This document shows, in pieces, positions 49,430-59,208 of a stretch of DNA of 64,000 nt. Position numbers and translations under genes: made by a program. Source of the stretch: Nocardia sp. BSTN01 (GTDB lineage: Bacteria > Actinomycetota > Actinomycetes > Mycobacteriales > Mycobacteriaceae); the NCBI RefSeq assembly GCF_015354405.1, contig NZ_JADKYP010000026.1, positions 1-64,000 on the forward strand, read 5' to 3'. The number at the start of each line of letters is the position of its first letter. The first letter of the stretch is position 1. The notes below the pieces were generated by a model. That model saw only the letters and a program-made list of their open reading frames with translations. It did no database searches and was not told the origin of the DNA.

Positions 49430-50650
49430 ATGCGCTTCACAGCTTCGGCCCCGACGCTCGGGGCAATCGCCGTTACCGCGATCCTCGGCACAGCCGTCCT
49501 GATTCCCTGCGCCGCCCCGGCGAACGCCGAGGCCGGCGAAAGTCTCGCCGCGACGGCCGTCGTGGACGCGGGAGCGATCTGCGGCCATTCCTCCCCCACC
49601 GTCGACGACATCGCCACGGCGACCGCGACAGCCCTCCGCACCGTCGTGCCGGCACCCCAGCAGACGGACTTCGACCAGCGCGTCGAGGAATTCCGCGGTG
49701 CCATCGCCACGCTCCATGTCCATCCCGACCTACTCGCCGTCGGCCCGGTGAACGACCGCACGCAATTCCTCGACGATCCCATCGTCACCAATGTGGTCAA
49801 CGCGCTCGATGCCATCCGATCCGGGCGTATCGATCACACGATCCCGCTGTCGGCGTTGACGGTCAACGACGTGATCGAGATCTTCATCCTCGCTACCCGG
49901 GTGGTCAAGATCCCGGCACAGCTGGGTGCGAGCATGGTACCCACGGCGGGTTTCGTGCTCAGGCCGATCGTGGGCGCGCTGTTCAACGGAGTGAAGGCCC
50001 TGGCACGCGCCGTCCAGCGGCAACTGTCCACCACCGGATGCCCGTCACCCGGCAACTATTCGACACTGCAACCGGACCTCCCCGACGAGCACGTGGATGT
50101 CCCCCAGCCGCTGCTGGATCTGGCCGATCAGGTCGTCGTAGCCGACGGTCGTTGCACACCCATCGCCGAGCTCACCACCTCCGAAGTCGCCGAACGCACC
50201 CGCAATTTCCTCACCAGCACCCCCGGTCTGGTGTCCGACGTCGACGCGGTGAACGCGAATGCGGCTGTGCTGCAAGACTTCCTGCGCGAGAACCGGGTCG
50301 CGAAGCTCGCGGTCATGCGACGCACCGAGCAACTCGGACCTCTGGTCGACAGCGCCGACAACGGGGTGCTGACCTTCCTCGCGAATCTGGGCTTCGACAT
50401 CTACGAAGGTCACGCGCTCGACACGGTACCGCTTGCGCAGGTGCGGGTGGAAAACGTCCTCGCCCTCGTGACACTCGCATTGGACACCACCAGCCTGCTG
50501 CTGACCGCCGGCAATTCCGCGCTCGGACTCGCCGGTGTGCCGGTCACCGTGACGACTCCGTTGGGCATCGCACAAACGCTGGCCTTCGCGCCCACGACCT
50601 ACGGTGCGCCCATCCTGCGCGGCGTCCTGCAGTCGATGTGCGCGGTCTAG
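49430..50650 (+). CDS. Secreted hypothetical protein
   Basis: A 406-residue exported protein: signal MRFTASAPTLGAIAVTAILGTAVLIPCAAPANA, with likely cleavage after ANA near 33. The mature part is Ala/Val-rich with repeated VVNALDAIRSGRIDHTIPLSALTVNDVIEI and later GFDIYEGHALDTVPLAQVRVENVLAL patterns, suggesting two similar helical domains of about 150 residues. I do not recognise the family. Three cysteines could form disulfides. A strong hairpin follows at 50688. Confidence 0.7.
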   Translation: MRFTASAPTLGAIAVTAILGTAVLIPCAAPANAEAGESLAATAVVDAGAICGHSSPTVDDIATATATALRTVVPAPQQTDFDQRVEEFRGAIATLHVHPDLLAVGPVNDRTQFLDDPIVTNVVNALDAIRSGRIDHTIPLSALTVNDVIEIFILATRVVKIPAQLGASMVPTAGFVLRPIVGALFNGVKALARAVQRQLSTTGCPSPGNYSTLQPDLPDEHVDVPQPLLDLADQVVVADGRCTPIAELTTSEVAERTRNFLTSTPGLVSDVDAVNANAAVLQDFLRENRVAKLAVMRRTEQLGPLVDSADNGVLTFLANLGFDIYEGHALDTVPLAQVRVENVLALVTLALDTTSLLLTAGNSALGLAGVPVTVTTPLGIAQTLAFAPTTYGAPILRGVLQSMCAV

Positions 50651-50687
50651 GGCACGCGAAGATCAGCGGCGCGCCGGTCGACAAGAC

Positions 50688-50728
50688 GGCCGTTGCCCAC
50701 GTCGGTGAAATCGACATGGGCAACGGCC
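50688..50728. terminator. Bidirectional terminator between convergent genes
   Basis: GGCCGTTGCCCA (50688-50699) pairs exactly with TGGGCAACGGCC (50717-50728). Inside, GTCG and CGAC extend the stem past one mismatch, leaving a 7-nt loop. It sits between convergent stops at 50650 and 50746. There is no long T run. Confidence 0.7.
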
Positions 50729-50745
50729 ATCCTCGGCGGGCGACT

Positions 50746-51402
50746 TCACCGGTGCCGAGCGGCGATCGAACCGAACGTCCTCAACAACATGCGGAGCTCG
50801 ACTTCTTCGAGCTCGGCATTGTCCGGCTCCGCCGTGGTGCGCTCGTTCGGCGTCTGGGACCGGGCCGACGTGACGAATACCGAGCGAGCCAAAGCGGTTC
50901 CGATCAAGGTGAGGGCCATGATGCTGACTTCTGCCGCGTCCACACCCTCATCGAGCTCGTGGCGGCTCGCGGCGCGTGCGGTGAGATCTTCGAGGGTCTT
51001 TCGGGTGACGCGATAGACATTGTCGTGCAGGACCCGGCGCAGTCCGGCGTCGTGGGCGGCATGCCCCATCAGCGACAGCAATGCCGGCCCCGCGCTCGCG
51101 TCGATGATCCGCTGTTTTCGCCGTAGCAGTTCCCGCAGATCGCCTTCGAGACAACCGGTATCGATATCACCGAGTTCGGCGGCCGCGATATGGGACGCGA
51201 CCGCGGCGGTGAGCGCCTGTTTCGAAGGCCACCTTCGGTAGATGGAGGCGGTCGAGGCGCCTGCCCGCCGTGCGACTTCGGCCGTGGTGAATGCCGCATA
51301 CCCGACCTCGTTCAACACCTCGATCGCCGCCATGATCAGCGCTTCATCCAGACGAGGATCGTTGCTGCGCCCTCTGTTCGAAGGTCTCGGCGGGCCTGTC
51401 AT
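50746..51402 (-). CDS. TetR-family regulator
   Basis: A 218-residue TetR regulator: HTH at about 18-65 (LDEALIMAAIEVLNEVGYAAFTTAEVARRAGASTASIYRRWPSKQALT), with the IYRRWPSK signature of the TetR_C_11 branch. The ligand domain is helical. It lies 107 bp downstream of the aldehyde dehydrogenase on the same strand, probably in one unit, and is the likeliest reader of the palindrome at 52949-52972. Confidence 0.9.
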   Translation of the reverse strand: MTGPPRPSNRGRSNDPRLDEALIMAAIEVLNEVGYAAFTTAEVARRAGASTASIYRRWPSKQALTAAVASHIAAAELGDIDTGCLEGDLRELLRRKQRIIDASAGPALLSLMGHAAHDAGLRRVLHDNVYRVTRKTLEDLTARAASRHELDEGVDAAEVSIMALTLIGTALARSVFVTSARSQTPNERTTAEPDNAELEEVELRMLLRTFGSIAARHR

Positions 51403-51509
51403 AGCTGGAACTCCAAGTGTTGCGGTGGTTCATTTCGATGTCGAACGTGTTCCTCTCCTCTTTACCAGGATGATCGGCGGGCACCTGAGCCACGGGGATC
51501 CCGCGACAT

Positions 51510-52931
51510 TCAGCCTCGTCGCAACAGGGTCTGCGCGAATCGACGACCGAGCGCGGAGGTCGGCGGCTGGACAAGCCCCAGCGTGTCGGGCTTCAGAGGT
51601 TTTGTGAGAACCGGCTTGAGGTGTGTGAAAGTTCGCCACGAGTGGATGCCGTGATAAGCGCCCATCCCGCTGGCACCGACACCTCCGAACGGTAGCCCGG
51701 TCGAGCCGGCGTGGATGATCCCCGCGTTGTGAACGATCGCGCCCGAGGAGGTGTTGCGTTCGAACAGATCGCGAGTCTCGGCCGAGGAACTGAAGACATA
51801 GAGGGCAAGCGGCTTGTCCCAGGCGTTGACGACCCGGACCGCTTCGTGGGCGGAGGCGACGGGCACGATGGGGAGAATCGGGCCGAAGATCTCTTCCCGT
51901 AACACCGGCACCGCCGCATCCGGCCCGACAGAGGCGGCACCGTCGGGCACCGTGACAACGGTCGGGGCGATGTAGCGCTCGCCGCGGTCGTGCTGCCCGC
52001 CCACATTCACCTGCACTCCGTCCAGCAAACCGATGAGCCGGTCGAATTGGCGCTCATTGATGATGCGGCCGTACTCGGCACCCACGCGCGGGTCACTGCC
52101 ATACAGCTCGCCGATCGCCTTGTCGAGCGCGGCAACCAGGGCCGGGGCCCGCTCGGGGGTGGTCATGACATAGTCCGGGGCGATGCACGTCTGACCGGCA
52201 TTGGTGAATTTCGCCCACGCCAACCGGCGTGCGACATCGGCCAGATTCGCGTCGTCATCGAACCAGACCGGAGACTTGCCGCCCAGTTCGAGGGTGACGG
52301 GCGTGAGATGTTCTGCGGCCGCGCGCATCACGATACGTCCCACAACCCCACCACCGGTGAAGACGATGTGATCGAACTTGCAGGTCAGGAGCTCCGTTGT
52401 CTCGGGGACACCGCCCTGCACGACACGAACGGCCCCGTCGGGGAAGTACTGCGGAACGAGGCGCGCGATCAATGCCGATGTGGCAGGGGCGAGTTCGCTC
52501 GGCTTGACCACTGCGGTGTTACCGGCCGCCAGCGCACCGGTCAGCGGGTCCAGCAGCAACTGCATGGGGTAGTTCCACGGAGCGATGATCAGCACCACTC
52601 CCAGCGGCTCACGAACGAGTCGAGCGCGGGCCGGAGACAGCGCCGGAGAGATCGGGCCGCGGCTGGGCCGAAGCCAGCGGCGGAGGTGGCGAAGCGCATG
52701 GTTGATCTCGCCGATCGTCACGCTGATCTCGGTGATCTGCGCTTCCGCCGGACTCTTGTGGAGATCCGTCCAGAGTGCGGCCTCGAATGCCGACTCGTTC
52801 TCGGTGAGCATGGCACGGAGCGCACGAAGGTGTCTGATGCGGCTGTCGACCGGCTTCGTCGCGCCCGAGTCGAACAGGATCCGCGAGGCGGCGACGATGT
52901 CAGCGATCGAAGCAGATGTCGAAGTGTCCAT
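51510..52931 (-). CDS. Aldehyde dehydrogenase (class 3-like)
   Basis: A 473-residue NAD(P)-dependent aldehyde dehydrogenase. It has [22 protein letters not shown] near 115-136, the catalytic Glu in ELGGKSP near 215 and the catalytic Cys in [12 protein letters not shown] near 248. The length and short N-terminus fit the class 3/AldH family that acts on medium- and long-chain aldehydes. The ATG at 52931 is chosen because the longer frame to 52982 would run through a perfect palindrome at 52949-52972. It precedes the TetR gene. Confidence 0.92.
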   Translation of the reverse strand: MDTSTSASIADIVAASRILFDSGATKPVDSRIRHLRALRAMLTENESAFEAALWTDLHKSPAEAQITEISVTIGEINHALRHLRRWLRPSRGPISPALSPARARLVREPLGVVLIIAPWNYPMQLLLDPLTGALAAGNTAVVKPSELAPATSALIARLVPQYFPDGAVRVVQGGVPETTELLTCKFDHIVFTGGGVVGRIVMRAAAEHLTPVTLELGGKSPVWFDDDANLADVARRLAWAKFTNAGQTCIAPDYVMTTPERAPALVAALDKAIGELYGSDPRVGAEYGRIINERQFDRLIGLLDGVQVNVGGQHDRGERYIAPTVVTVPDGAASVGPDAAVPVLREEIFGPILPIVPVASAHEAVRVVNAWDKPLALYVFSSSAETRDLFERNTSSGAIVHNAGIIHAGSTGLPFGGVGASGMGAYHGIHSWRTFTHLKPVLTKPLKPDTLGLVQPPTSALGRRFAQTLLRRG

Positions 52932-52948
52932 GAGTCGAGCGTACTCCA

Positions 52949-52972
52949 AAACGAAACGGAATAGTTTCGTTT
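52949..52972. promoter_or_regulatory. Perfect palindrome upstream of the aldehyde dehydrogenase
   Basis: AAACGAAAC (52949-52957) and GTTTCGTTT (52964-52972) are exact complements around GGAATA. It lies 18-41 bp before the dehydrogenase ATG, where a TetR dimer would block transcription. The TetR gene downstream of the dehydrogenase is the likely reader. Confidence 0.7.
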
Positions 52973-53277
52973 CCTTCGTCACGTGGATGCCGGCATTGGC
53001 GCAGACCCCCTACGTACGACGCGGAGCGGATCACCGGTCCACAGCGGAAGCCTCAGAAGCCGGCTCGGCAGATCCGTAAACTATGTGCAACGTTTCCACC
53101 TAGATGCCCCGGTTGGCCCTACAGAGAAACGGCTTCACTAGCCATTTCTCCCGACAGAAGTAAAGTTTGTGGCGCCGAGGATGGACGTGTGGTCCAAATT
53201 ATAGATATAGTTTTAGAAGGTTCGGCACGACTGTCCCCCAGATCGCGGGTGCTCACTCCCGAGCCGCAACGTATTCA

Positions 53278-53297
53278 GGCTGCCCGTCCGGGCAGCC
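53278..53297 (+). other. Leader hairpin before the amidohydrolase
   Basis: GGCTGCCC (53278-53285), loop GTCC, and GGGCAGCC (53290-53297) make a perfect 8-bp stem in the 5' untranslated region. It ends 6 nt before the TAGGAAGGA ribosome site, so it may affect translation or RNA stability. Confidence 0.55.
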
Positions 53298-53317
53298 GTC
53301 TCCTAGGAAGGACCACC

Positions 53318-54589
53318 ATGACGGCGACGTTGCCTGAAGGGGCTGCCACCGACATCGACGATCTCCGGATCGTGGACTGCGACGCCCACCTGACCGAGCC
53401 TGCCGATCTCTGGACCGCGCGGGTGCCCGAATCGCTGCGTGGACGGGTGCCGGTGCAGGAGACACGCAACGGTGTGACGGCTTGGTACGTCGACGGTGAG
53501 ATGTGGGCGAGTATCGGCGGCAACACCATCGGTCACGGCCCCAAGAAGGTGCTGGGAACCAACACCCTGCAGCCGTTCGAGGAGATCCATCACTCCGCCT
53601 GGTCTACCAAGGAGCGGCTCGATCTCCTCGACGACCAGGGCGTATGGGCGCAGGTGCTGTACCCGAACGGCGTCGGATTCTCCTCCAACCACATCTTCGC
53701 GGTCCCCGACCTGGAACAGCGAACGATGATCCTGCAGACCTACAACGACTTCCTGATCGAGGTGCAGCACGAATCCGGAGGGCGGCTGCTGCCACAGGGA
53801 ATGCTCCCGATCTGGGACATGGACCTGACGGTGAAGGAGATGACCCGCCTGATCGACAAGGGAATGACGGGCTTCACCCTGTCGGACAAGCCCGAGCTGC
53901 TCGACCTGCCGGAACTGCCCGAACCGTATTTCGAGCCGATGTGGGACATCTTCAACTCCACCGAGACGGTCGCCAATTTCCACATCGGCGCCGGCGGCAC
54001 CCGAGAGGAGTCGGAGGGCATCCGCCGCACCATGCGCGAGCAGCGGGAGGGAAAGACTCCGGTGTCGACCGGGGGCAAGAGGATCGCACCGCCGAGCTGG
54101 GGCAGCTTCGGCCCGCAGCGCTGGCTCGCGGTGATGGCTACGCAGATGTACATGAGCAATGTCCGTATCGTGACGAATCTGTGCATGAGCAATCTGTTCG
54201 ACCGCTACCCGAAGCTCAAGATCGTGTCCGCCGAAAGCGGCATCGGTTGGGTGCCGTTCCTGCTGGAGGCACTGGAGTATCAGCTCGATGAGATGGTCAC
54301 CACCCCGGCCGAGAAATCGCTGCAGCAGCGACGGCCCACGGAGTACTTCCGTGACCACCTGTACGTCATGTTCTGGTTCGAGTCCTCCGCGCCGCAGAAA
54401 CTGGTCGACGACATCGGCGTGAACAACATCCTGGTGGAAACCGACATCCCGCATCCGACGTGTCTGTATCCGAATGCCAAGGGGCACTTCGCCCGCGTGC
54501 TGTCGGGTCTCGACCCGGCCAGCCGCCGCCGCATTCTGCAGGACAACGCCGCCGAGCTGTACGGCATCGATATTCCGGCCGTCGTCTGA
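53318..54589 (+). CDS. Amidohydrolase-family (TIM-barrel metal-dependent) hydrolase/decarboxylase
   Basis: A 423-residue protein of the amidohydrolase_2 (PF04909) family. DCDAHLTEPADLW near 20 is the metal-binding strand-1 motif, and the ETDIPHPTCLYP segment near 375 gives the C-terminal Asp. The large insert with STKERLDLLDDQGVWAQVLYPNGVG is shared with ring-cleavage and steroid-related hydrolases of mycobacteria. It may act in CoA or ring-product hydrolysis. The ATG at 53318 has a TAGGAAGGA site. A terminator follows its stop. Confidence 0.88.
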   Translation: MTATLPEGAATDIDDLRIVDCDAHLTEPADLWTARVPESLRGRVPVQETRNGVTAWYVDGEMWASIGGNTIGHGPKKVLGTNTLQPFEEIHHSAWSTKERLDLLDDQGVWAQVLYPNGVGFSSNHIFAVPDLEQRTMILQTYNDFLIEVQHESGGRLLPQGMLPIWDMDLTVKEMTRLIDKGMTGFTLSDKPELLDLPELPEPYFEPMWDIFNSTETVANFHIGAGGTREESEGIRRTMREQREGKTPVSTGGKRIAPPSWGSFGPQRWLAVMATQMYMSNVRIVTNLCMSNLFDRYPKLKIVSAESGIGWVPFLLEALEYQLDEMVTTPAEKSLQQRRPTEYFRDHLYVMFWFESSAPQKLVDDIGVNNILVETDIPHPTCLYPNAKGHFARVLSGLDPASRRRILQDNAAELYGIDIPAVV

Positions 54590-54610
54590 TCGACTGCGCC
54601 GGATATGACG

Positions 54611-54652
54611 AAACCGCTGCGGGAGTCGAAAAGTCGACTCCCGCAGCGGTTT
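54611..54652. terminator. Bidirectional intrinsic terminator
   Basis: AAACCGCTGCGGGAGTCGA (54611-54629) pairs exactly with TCGACTCCCGCAGCGGTTT (54634-54652), a 19-bp perfect stem with a 4-nt loop and a T run on the plus strand (A run on the minus). It lies between convergent genes ending at 54589 and 54669. Confidence 0.92.
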
Positions 54653-54668
54653 TCTCGTCGGAGCGGAT

Positions 54669-55484
54669 TCAGATCCGGGTGCTGCCGTGGTCCACGGTGA
54701 ATTGCGCCGCGGTGATGGTGCGCGAATCGTCGCTCGCCAGGAACAGCACCGACTTCGCGATGTCCTCCGCGTCGGTGGCGGGCGGATCGAACAGGATCTG
54801 TCCCATCGCGTTCTGATAGGACGGATTGTCGGCGAAGACCTTCTCGCCCTCGGGTCCCAGCGCGCCCATCGGCGTCGACACCGCCCACGGGTGCAGGGAA
54901 TTGACCCGGATCCGATACGGCGCCAGCTCCTGCGCGGCGGATTTGACCAGCCCGACGACGCCGTGTTTGGCGGCCGAGTAATGTGCCTGCCCCGGAAGCG
55001 ATTTGATGCCGGCCGAGGAACTGGTCGCGATGATCGAGCCACCGTTTCCGGCCTCGATCATATACGGAACCGCGGCCCGCAAGGTGTGGAAGACCCCGGT
55101 GAGGTTGATGTCGATCATGCTGTGCCAGCGCTCGATGTCCATCTCCCAGAACCGGCCCCACGTCACGATTCCGGCATTCGCCACCACGACGTCCAGGCGG
55201 CCGCCCAACTCGGCGACACCCGACGTCACCACGTCCGACACCGCCTTCAGGTCCCGCACGTCGACCTGGGCCGAGACGATCCGGCGATCGGCCTTCTCGA
55301 CCAGGCGTACCGTTTCGGCCAGATCGTCCGGTGTTGCCGCCGGGTAATCGGTGCGGGTCGGTGAGGCGCAGACGTCGATCGCGATGATGTCAGCGCCTTC
55401 TTCGGCGAGGAGCACGGCCTCGGCCCGGCCCTGTCCGCGGGCCGCGCCGGTGACGAACGCGACCCGGCCATCCAGTTTTCCCAT
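54669..55484 (-). CDS. Mycofactocin-type SDR oxidoreductase
   Basis: A 271-residue SDR of the mycofactocin-coupled (carveol dehydrogenase-like) subfamily. It has GRVAFVTGAARGQGRAEAVLLAEEGADIIAIDVCA at the N-terminus, ANAGIVTWGRFWEM, catalytic Ser in ATSSSAGI, Tyr and Lys in HYSAAKHGVVG and HPWAVSTPM. This group holds tightly bound NAD and passes electrons to mycofactocin, which implies a mycofactocin system elsewhere in the genome. It faces the amidohydrolase gene across a terminator. Confidence 0.9.
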   Translation of the reverse strand: MGKLDGRVAFVTGAARGQGRAEAVLLAEEGADIIAIDVCASPTRTDYPAATPDDLAETVRLVEKADRRIVSAQVDVRDLKAVSDVVTSGVAELGGRLDVVVANAGIVTWGRFWEMDIERWHSMIDINLTGVFHTLRAAVPYMIEAGNGGSIIATSSSAGIKSLPGQAHYSAAKHGVVGLVKSAAQELAPYRIRVNSLHPWAVSTPMGALGPEGEKVFADNPSYQNAMGQILFDPPATDAEDIAKSVLFLASDDSRTITAAQFTVDHGSTRI

Positions 55485-55601
55485 GTGTTTTCCTTCCTGT
55501 GCCCGGAGCTCTCTCCGGTCGGATTCGCTACAGGGCGGTGCTCACGGCTCCATGAAGATGGACTGCGAGCACCGCCCTACTGCTGCCGAAGCGGTTGTCG
55601 T

Positions 55602-56798
55602 TCAGCCGGTCGCCGACGCTGCGACGCGTTCCGCCGCGTCGGCGCCGAGGATCTCGGACGAATGCTCCCCCCGGTCCGGGGCTCGCCGGATCGCCGGGAG
55701 TGGCGGTGTCACCCGCACCGGCAGGGCAGGGACGGCCGGACCGTCGTTCTCGTCCGCCAGCCACCGCGCCCGTTCCACGAAGTGCGGATCACCGAGCAGA
55801 TCGGCGCCCTCGTTGACGGGTGTCACCGGGATGTTGTGCTCGGTGGCCGCCCGAATCCAGTACGCGGCGGGCCGGCTCGCGAAGATTTCCGCGATCTCGG
55901 CGCGCAGATCGTCGCGGCCGCGCAGCCAGTCCGCCTCTCGATCCGCGGGAAAGGCATCCGATAGGTCCGGCCGGCCCACCAATGCGGCGAAACGCTCCAG
56001 GAATTTGGGTTCCATCGCCTGGAACAGGACGTGCCGCCCGTCGGCGGTGCGGTAGTACTGCACGAGAACCGAATCCTCGAACAGATCGCCCGCCATATCT
56101 CCTCCGGCGGCGTCGTTCGGTGCGGCCTGCTCGTCGTGGCGCCAGCGCACCACATCGGCCGCCCGCGCATAGGTGGCCGCATCCGCCTGGGCGATATCCA
56201 GGTAGGCCGGCCGGCCGGTCGCCCGCGCGTGCAGGACCGCGGAAACCGTGGCCAGCGCGGCGTGCAGCGGAGCCGTGAGGACACCGGCCGGCATCTGGTT
56301 CGGCTGCGGAATGCGAGGGCGACCCCGCGCGTCCGCAGCCGGGGGCAGCGCTCCGGCATACGCGTCGAATGCGGGGCCGTGACTCGGAAACGACCGGTAC
56401 GGTCCGGTGTCGCCGAACCCCGACAGGCAGGTGAAGACGAGCGCGGGGTTCACCCGCAACAAGTCCTCGTAGCCCAGACCGTGCCGGGCCAGATATCCCG
56501 GCCGGCGCCCTTCCACCACCACCTCGGCGTCGGCGACCAGATCGCGGAAGCGGGCCTGTCCGGCCTCGGTGTCCAGTTCGATCACGACGCTGCGCTTGCC
56601 CCGATTCCACAGCTGATGCAGGTCCGAGGTGCGCTGTCCGGCTCGCCGCCCGATCGAGCGCACATAATCGCCGCTGCCGGACTCGACCTTGATCACGTCG
56701 GCGCCCAGTTCCGCCAGATGCCCGCCCAGGGCGCTCGGCGACAGGATCGCCACCTCGATCACCCGGACCCCGGCGAGCAGGCCACCCTCAGCCGACAT
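55602..56798 (-). CDS. CaiB/BaiF (class III) CoA-transferase
   Basis: A 398-residue single-domain CoA-transferase. It has GVRVIEVAILSPSALGGHLAELGADVIKVE at the N-terminus, RGKRSVVIELD, and AYLDIAQADAATYARA, where the Asp of the A-Q-A-D position matches the catalytic Asp of formyl-CoA transferase. It should move CoA between acids in a catabolic pathway. The ATG at 56798 overlaps the double-length CoA-transferase gene by 11 bp. Longer frames to 56972 only shadow that gene. Confidence 0.9.
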   Translation of the reverse strand: MSAEGGLLAGVRVIEVAILSPSALGGHLAELGADVIKVESGSGDYVRSIGRRAGQRTSDLHQLWNRGKRSVVIELDTEAGQARFRDLVADAEVVVEGRRPGYLARHGLGYEDLLRVNPALVFTCLSGFGDTGPYRSFPSHGPAFDAYAGALPPAADARGRPRIPQPNQMPAGVLTAPLHAALATVSAVLHARATGRPAYLDIAQADAATYARAADVVRWRHDEQAAPNDAAGGDMAGDLFEDSVLVQYYRTADGRHVLFQAMEPKFLERFAALVGRPDLSDAFPADREADWLRGRDDLRAEIAEIFASRPAAYWIRAATEHNIPVTPVNEGADLLGDPHFVERARWLADENDGPAVPALPVRVTPPLPAIRRAPDRGEHSSEILGADAAERVAASATG

Positions 56799-59208
56799 GA
56801 CTGACCGCCGCATCCCGTGCGGCGACCGGCCGCGCGCCGGCGCCGATGCCGTCGGGATGCCTGCGCTCCGGCGGCGCCGACCGCGCGATACCCTCCCGTT
56901 CCAGTCGCTCGATCTCGGCATCGGTATAGCCGAGCGAGCGCAACACCGGCTCCGTGTGTTCACCGAGTTCACACGGCAGTCCCTCGACCGGTTCGGCGCC
57001 GGCCATGCGTACGCGCGGCTTCAATCGCCAATACGTTCCGAACGCGGGGTGTTCGGCACTGTCCACCAAACCCGCGTGGACCAGGAAATGCTCGAGCGTA
57101 TGGTCGGCGGCCGACACGATCGGCACCCGCTGCGCCACCGCCGCCGCCTCCCACTCCGCGGCGGTCCGGCTGACGAAGACGTCTTCGAGCAACCATTGCA
57201 GGACCCGATCGTGGGCGGCACGATCGTCTCGATCGGCGAAGCGCTCGTCATCGAGCCATTCCGGTTTGCCCAGCAGGTTCACCAGGCGCGGCCACTCGTC
57301 ATCACCCGAGGCGAGCATGACCCAGCCCTCGGCACATTGATAGAGCCGGTCGAGGGCAGAGAAACCGGTCTGCTCGGTGGTCAGCTCCAGCCGCGCCGGG
57401 CGCCCCTCGTACGACTCCATCCGCGCCGAATGCACCCACCCCGCGCTGACCAGCATGCTGGTCTCGAGGTACTGGCCGATGCCGTGCCGGTCGCGCGCAT
57501 AGAGCCCCAGCGCCAGTGCGACACCGGTCGCCAGACCCGAGCACGGATCGGCGTAGGAGTCGTTCACCGGAGGGTTTCCCTTCCCGGCCTGCGCGATACC
57601 GCCGCCGCAGAGGGCGTTCGGCGTCGAATGGAATGCCGCGCGGTGCGCTTCGGGGCCCTTGCTGCCGTAGGAGGCGCCGTAGAGATAGACGAGGTCCGGC
57701 CGAATCGCGCGCGCCTGCTCGTAACCGAAGCCGAGTTTCTCCGGCACCCCGGGACGGAAGTTGTGGATCAGGGCGTCCGACTGCTCGATCAGCCGATGCA
57801 ATACCTGCTTGCCTTCCGGCGATTTGAGATCGAGGGCGACGGATTCCTTGCCGTTCCCGATGTGGACGAATTCCAGCCCACTGCTGCGGAAGGGGTCACC
57901 GTCCAGCGGCTCCACCTTGATGACCCGGGCACCGAGTTCGGCGAGCAGAGTCGGTCCGAGGGGCGCCGCCAGGAAGGACGCGATCTCGAGAATCGTGTAC
58001 CCCTGCAGTGGCAGGCCGGCCGATTCGCCGGCACCCGCGGACGTGTCGGGCCGGGTCGCGGGCTCCCAGCCGGACCACGGCGCCGCGGAGTCCAGCGCGG
58101 GCGCCGAGGAAACGACCCGCCCCGGCGTCCGATCCGCGGTGACCAGCGGGCCGAGTTGAAGGATGGGCCCCACCTCCGGATCATCGACCGTGACCACGCG
58201 TTCGTTGGCTACCAGCTGGGGATGGCGCAGGAATTCCTCCTCGGTCAGGAACGGATCCGCCCCGATATCCAGGGTGCGGAACATGTCCATCCATTCCTCC
58301 TGGGTCCGCTCCAGCATCCGGTCGCGGACCCGCGCCTCCCACTCCTGCGCGTCCTCGAGACTCTGGACGCCGAGAGGGAGCCCGGCCCAGCGCGGCTGCT
58401 CCAGTTCATCCCCGAGCCCGATCGCATTCATCCAGTTCCGGTACAGGCGCGGTTGGCGGCAGCACATCTGGATATGGCGACCGTCGGCGGTTTCGACCGT
58501 CAGGAAGCACAGCCGGATACCGCGCAGCAGCAGGACCGAGTCGGCGCCGCGGGCCGCCACCGGAACCACCTCCTCACCACGGCGCTCGAAGGCCAGGCGC
58601 ATGGTCGCCGCTGATATGCCGTCCAGCAGACTGGTGGACACCGACCGGCCTCGTCCGGTCCGCTCCCGCTGCAACAACGCCGCCACGATGGCCTGCACGG
58701 CCAGCATGGCCGCGCCGTAGGTGCTCGCGGGCGAGGCCAGATACAGCGGCCGGTCGAGGTCGCCGTGGGCTCCGGAGAGCAGATCGTTGCCCATCAGCCG
58801 GCCGACCTTCGCGGTCACCATCTGTTCGCTGCGGCCGAAGTGTTCCAATTCGGCGGCTTCGCCGAACCCGGTGATCCCGCAGTGGACCAGGCGCGGATTG
58901 CGTGCGGTCGTCAACTCGGGAGTCAGGCCGTATCCGGTGGCCTCGGGCCCCAGCGATTCGACCAGAACATCGGCATCGGCCACCAGAGCGTGCAGCTCGG
59001 CACGTCCCCCCTCCGTGGTGAGATCCAGGACGAGGCTGCGCTTACCCCGGTTCCAGAAGCGAAAGCCCTGCTGCCCGCGCGCGCTGTCGCCTCCTGGGGG
59101 CTCGACCTTGACCACGTCCGCCCCGAAGTCGGCGAGGACCGCGGCGGTTACGGACAACATCCCCTCGGTCAGGTCCACGACGCGGAGACCCTCGAACAGG
59201 CTGACCAT
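56788..59208 (-). CDS. Double-length CaiB/BaiF CoA-transferase (tandem fusion)
   Basis: An 806-residue protein made of two CaiB/BaiF domains: about 1-385 (MVSLFEGLRVVDLTEGML) and about 405-790 (GYTILEIASFLAAPLGPTLLAELGARVIKVE). In the first domain the catalytic-Asp position is kept (TSLLDGIS, Asp196); in the second the same place reads TSMLVSAG, with Val. Class III CoA-transferases usually form interlocked homodimers, so the fusion may be a pseudo-heterodimer with one active site. It lies upstream of, and overlaps, the single-domain gene. The ATG at 59208 starts directly on the fold. Confidence 0.87.
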   Translation of the reverse strand: MVSLFEGLRVVDLTEGMLSVTAAVLADFGADVVKVEPPGGDSARGQQGFRFWNRGKRSLVLDLTTEGGRAELHALVADADVLVESLGPEATGYGLTPELTTARNPRLVHCGITGFGEAAELEHFGRSEQMVTAKVGRLMGNDLLSGAHGDLDRPLYLASPASTYGAAMLAVQAIVAALLQRERTGRGRSVSTSLLDGISAATMRLAFERRGEEVVPVAARGADSVLLLRGIRLCFLTVETADGRHIQMCCRQPRLYRNWMNAIGLGDELEQPRWAGLPLGVQSLEDAQEWEARVRDRMLERTQEEWMDMFRTLDIGADPFLTEEEFLRHPQLVANERVVTVDDPEVGPILQLGPLVTADRTPGRVVSSAPALDSAAPWSGWEPATRPDTSAGAGESAGLPLQGYTILEIASFLAAPLGPTLLAELGARVIKVEPLDGDPFRSSGLEFVHIGNGKESVALDLKSPEGKQVLHRLIEQSDALIHNFRPGVPEKLGFGYEQARAIRPDLVYLYGASYGSKGPEAHRAAFHSTPNALCGGGIAQAGKGNPPVNDSYADPCSGLATGVALALGLYARDRHGIGQYLETSMLVSAGWVHSARMESYEGRPARLELTTEQTGFSALDRLYQCAEGWVMLASGDDEWPRLVNLLGKPEWLDDERFADRDDRAAHDRVLQWLLEDVFVSRTAAEWEAAAVAQRVPIVSAADHTLEHFLVHAGLVDSAEHPAFGTYWRLKPRVRMAGAEPVEGLPCELGEHTEPVLRSLGYTDAEIERLEREGIARSAPPERRHPDGIGAGARPVAARDAAVSHVG

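Larger units (their letters stand above)
52932..53317. other. Divergent promoter region of aldehyde dehydrogenase and amidohydrolase
   Basis: About 390 bp with no gene. The left end carries the palindrome at 52949-52972. The right half is AT-rich (AAATTATAGATATAGTTTTAG near 53200) and probably holds the amidohydrolase promoter, followed by the hairpin at 53278-53297. Confidence 0.6.

Noticed and set aside
56689-58614. A 641-residue plus-strand open frame opposite the CaiB genes
   Set aside because: It is antisense to the CaiB fusion gene, has no known motif or ribosome site, and its length is explained by high third-position GC.
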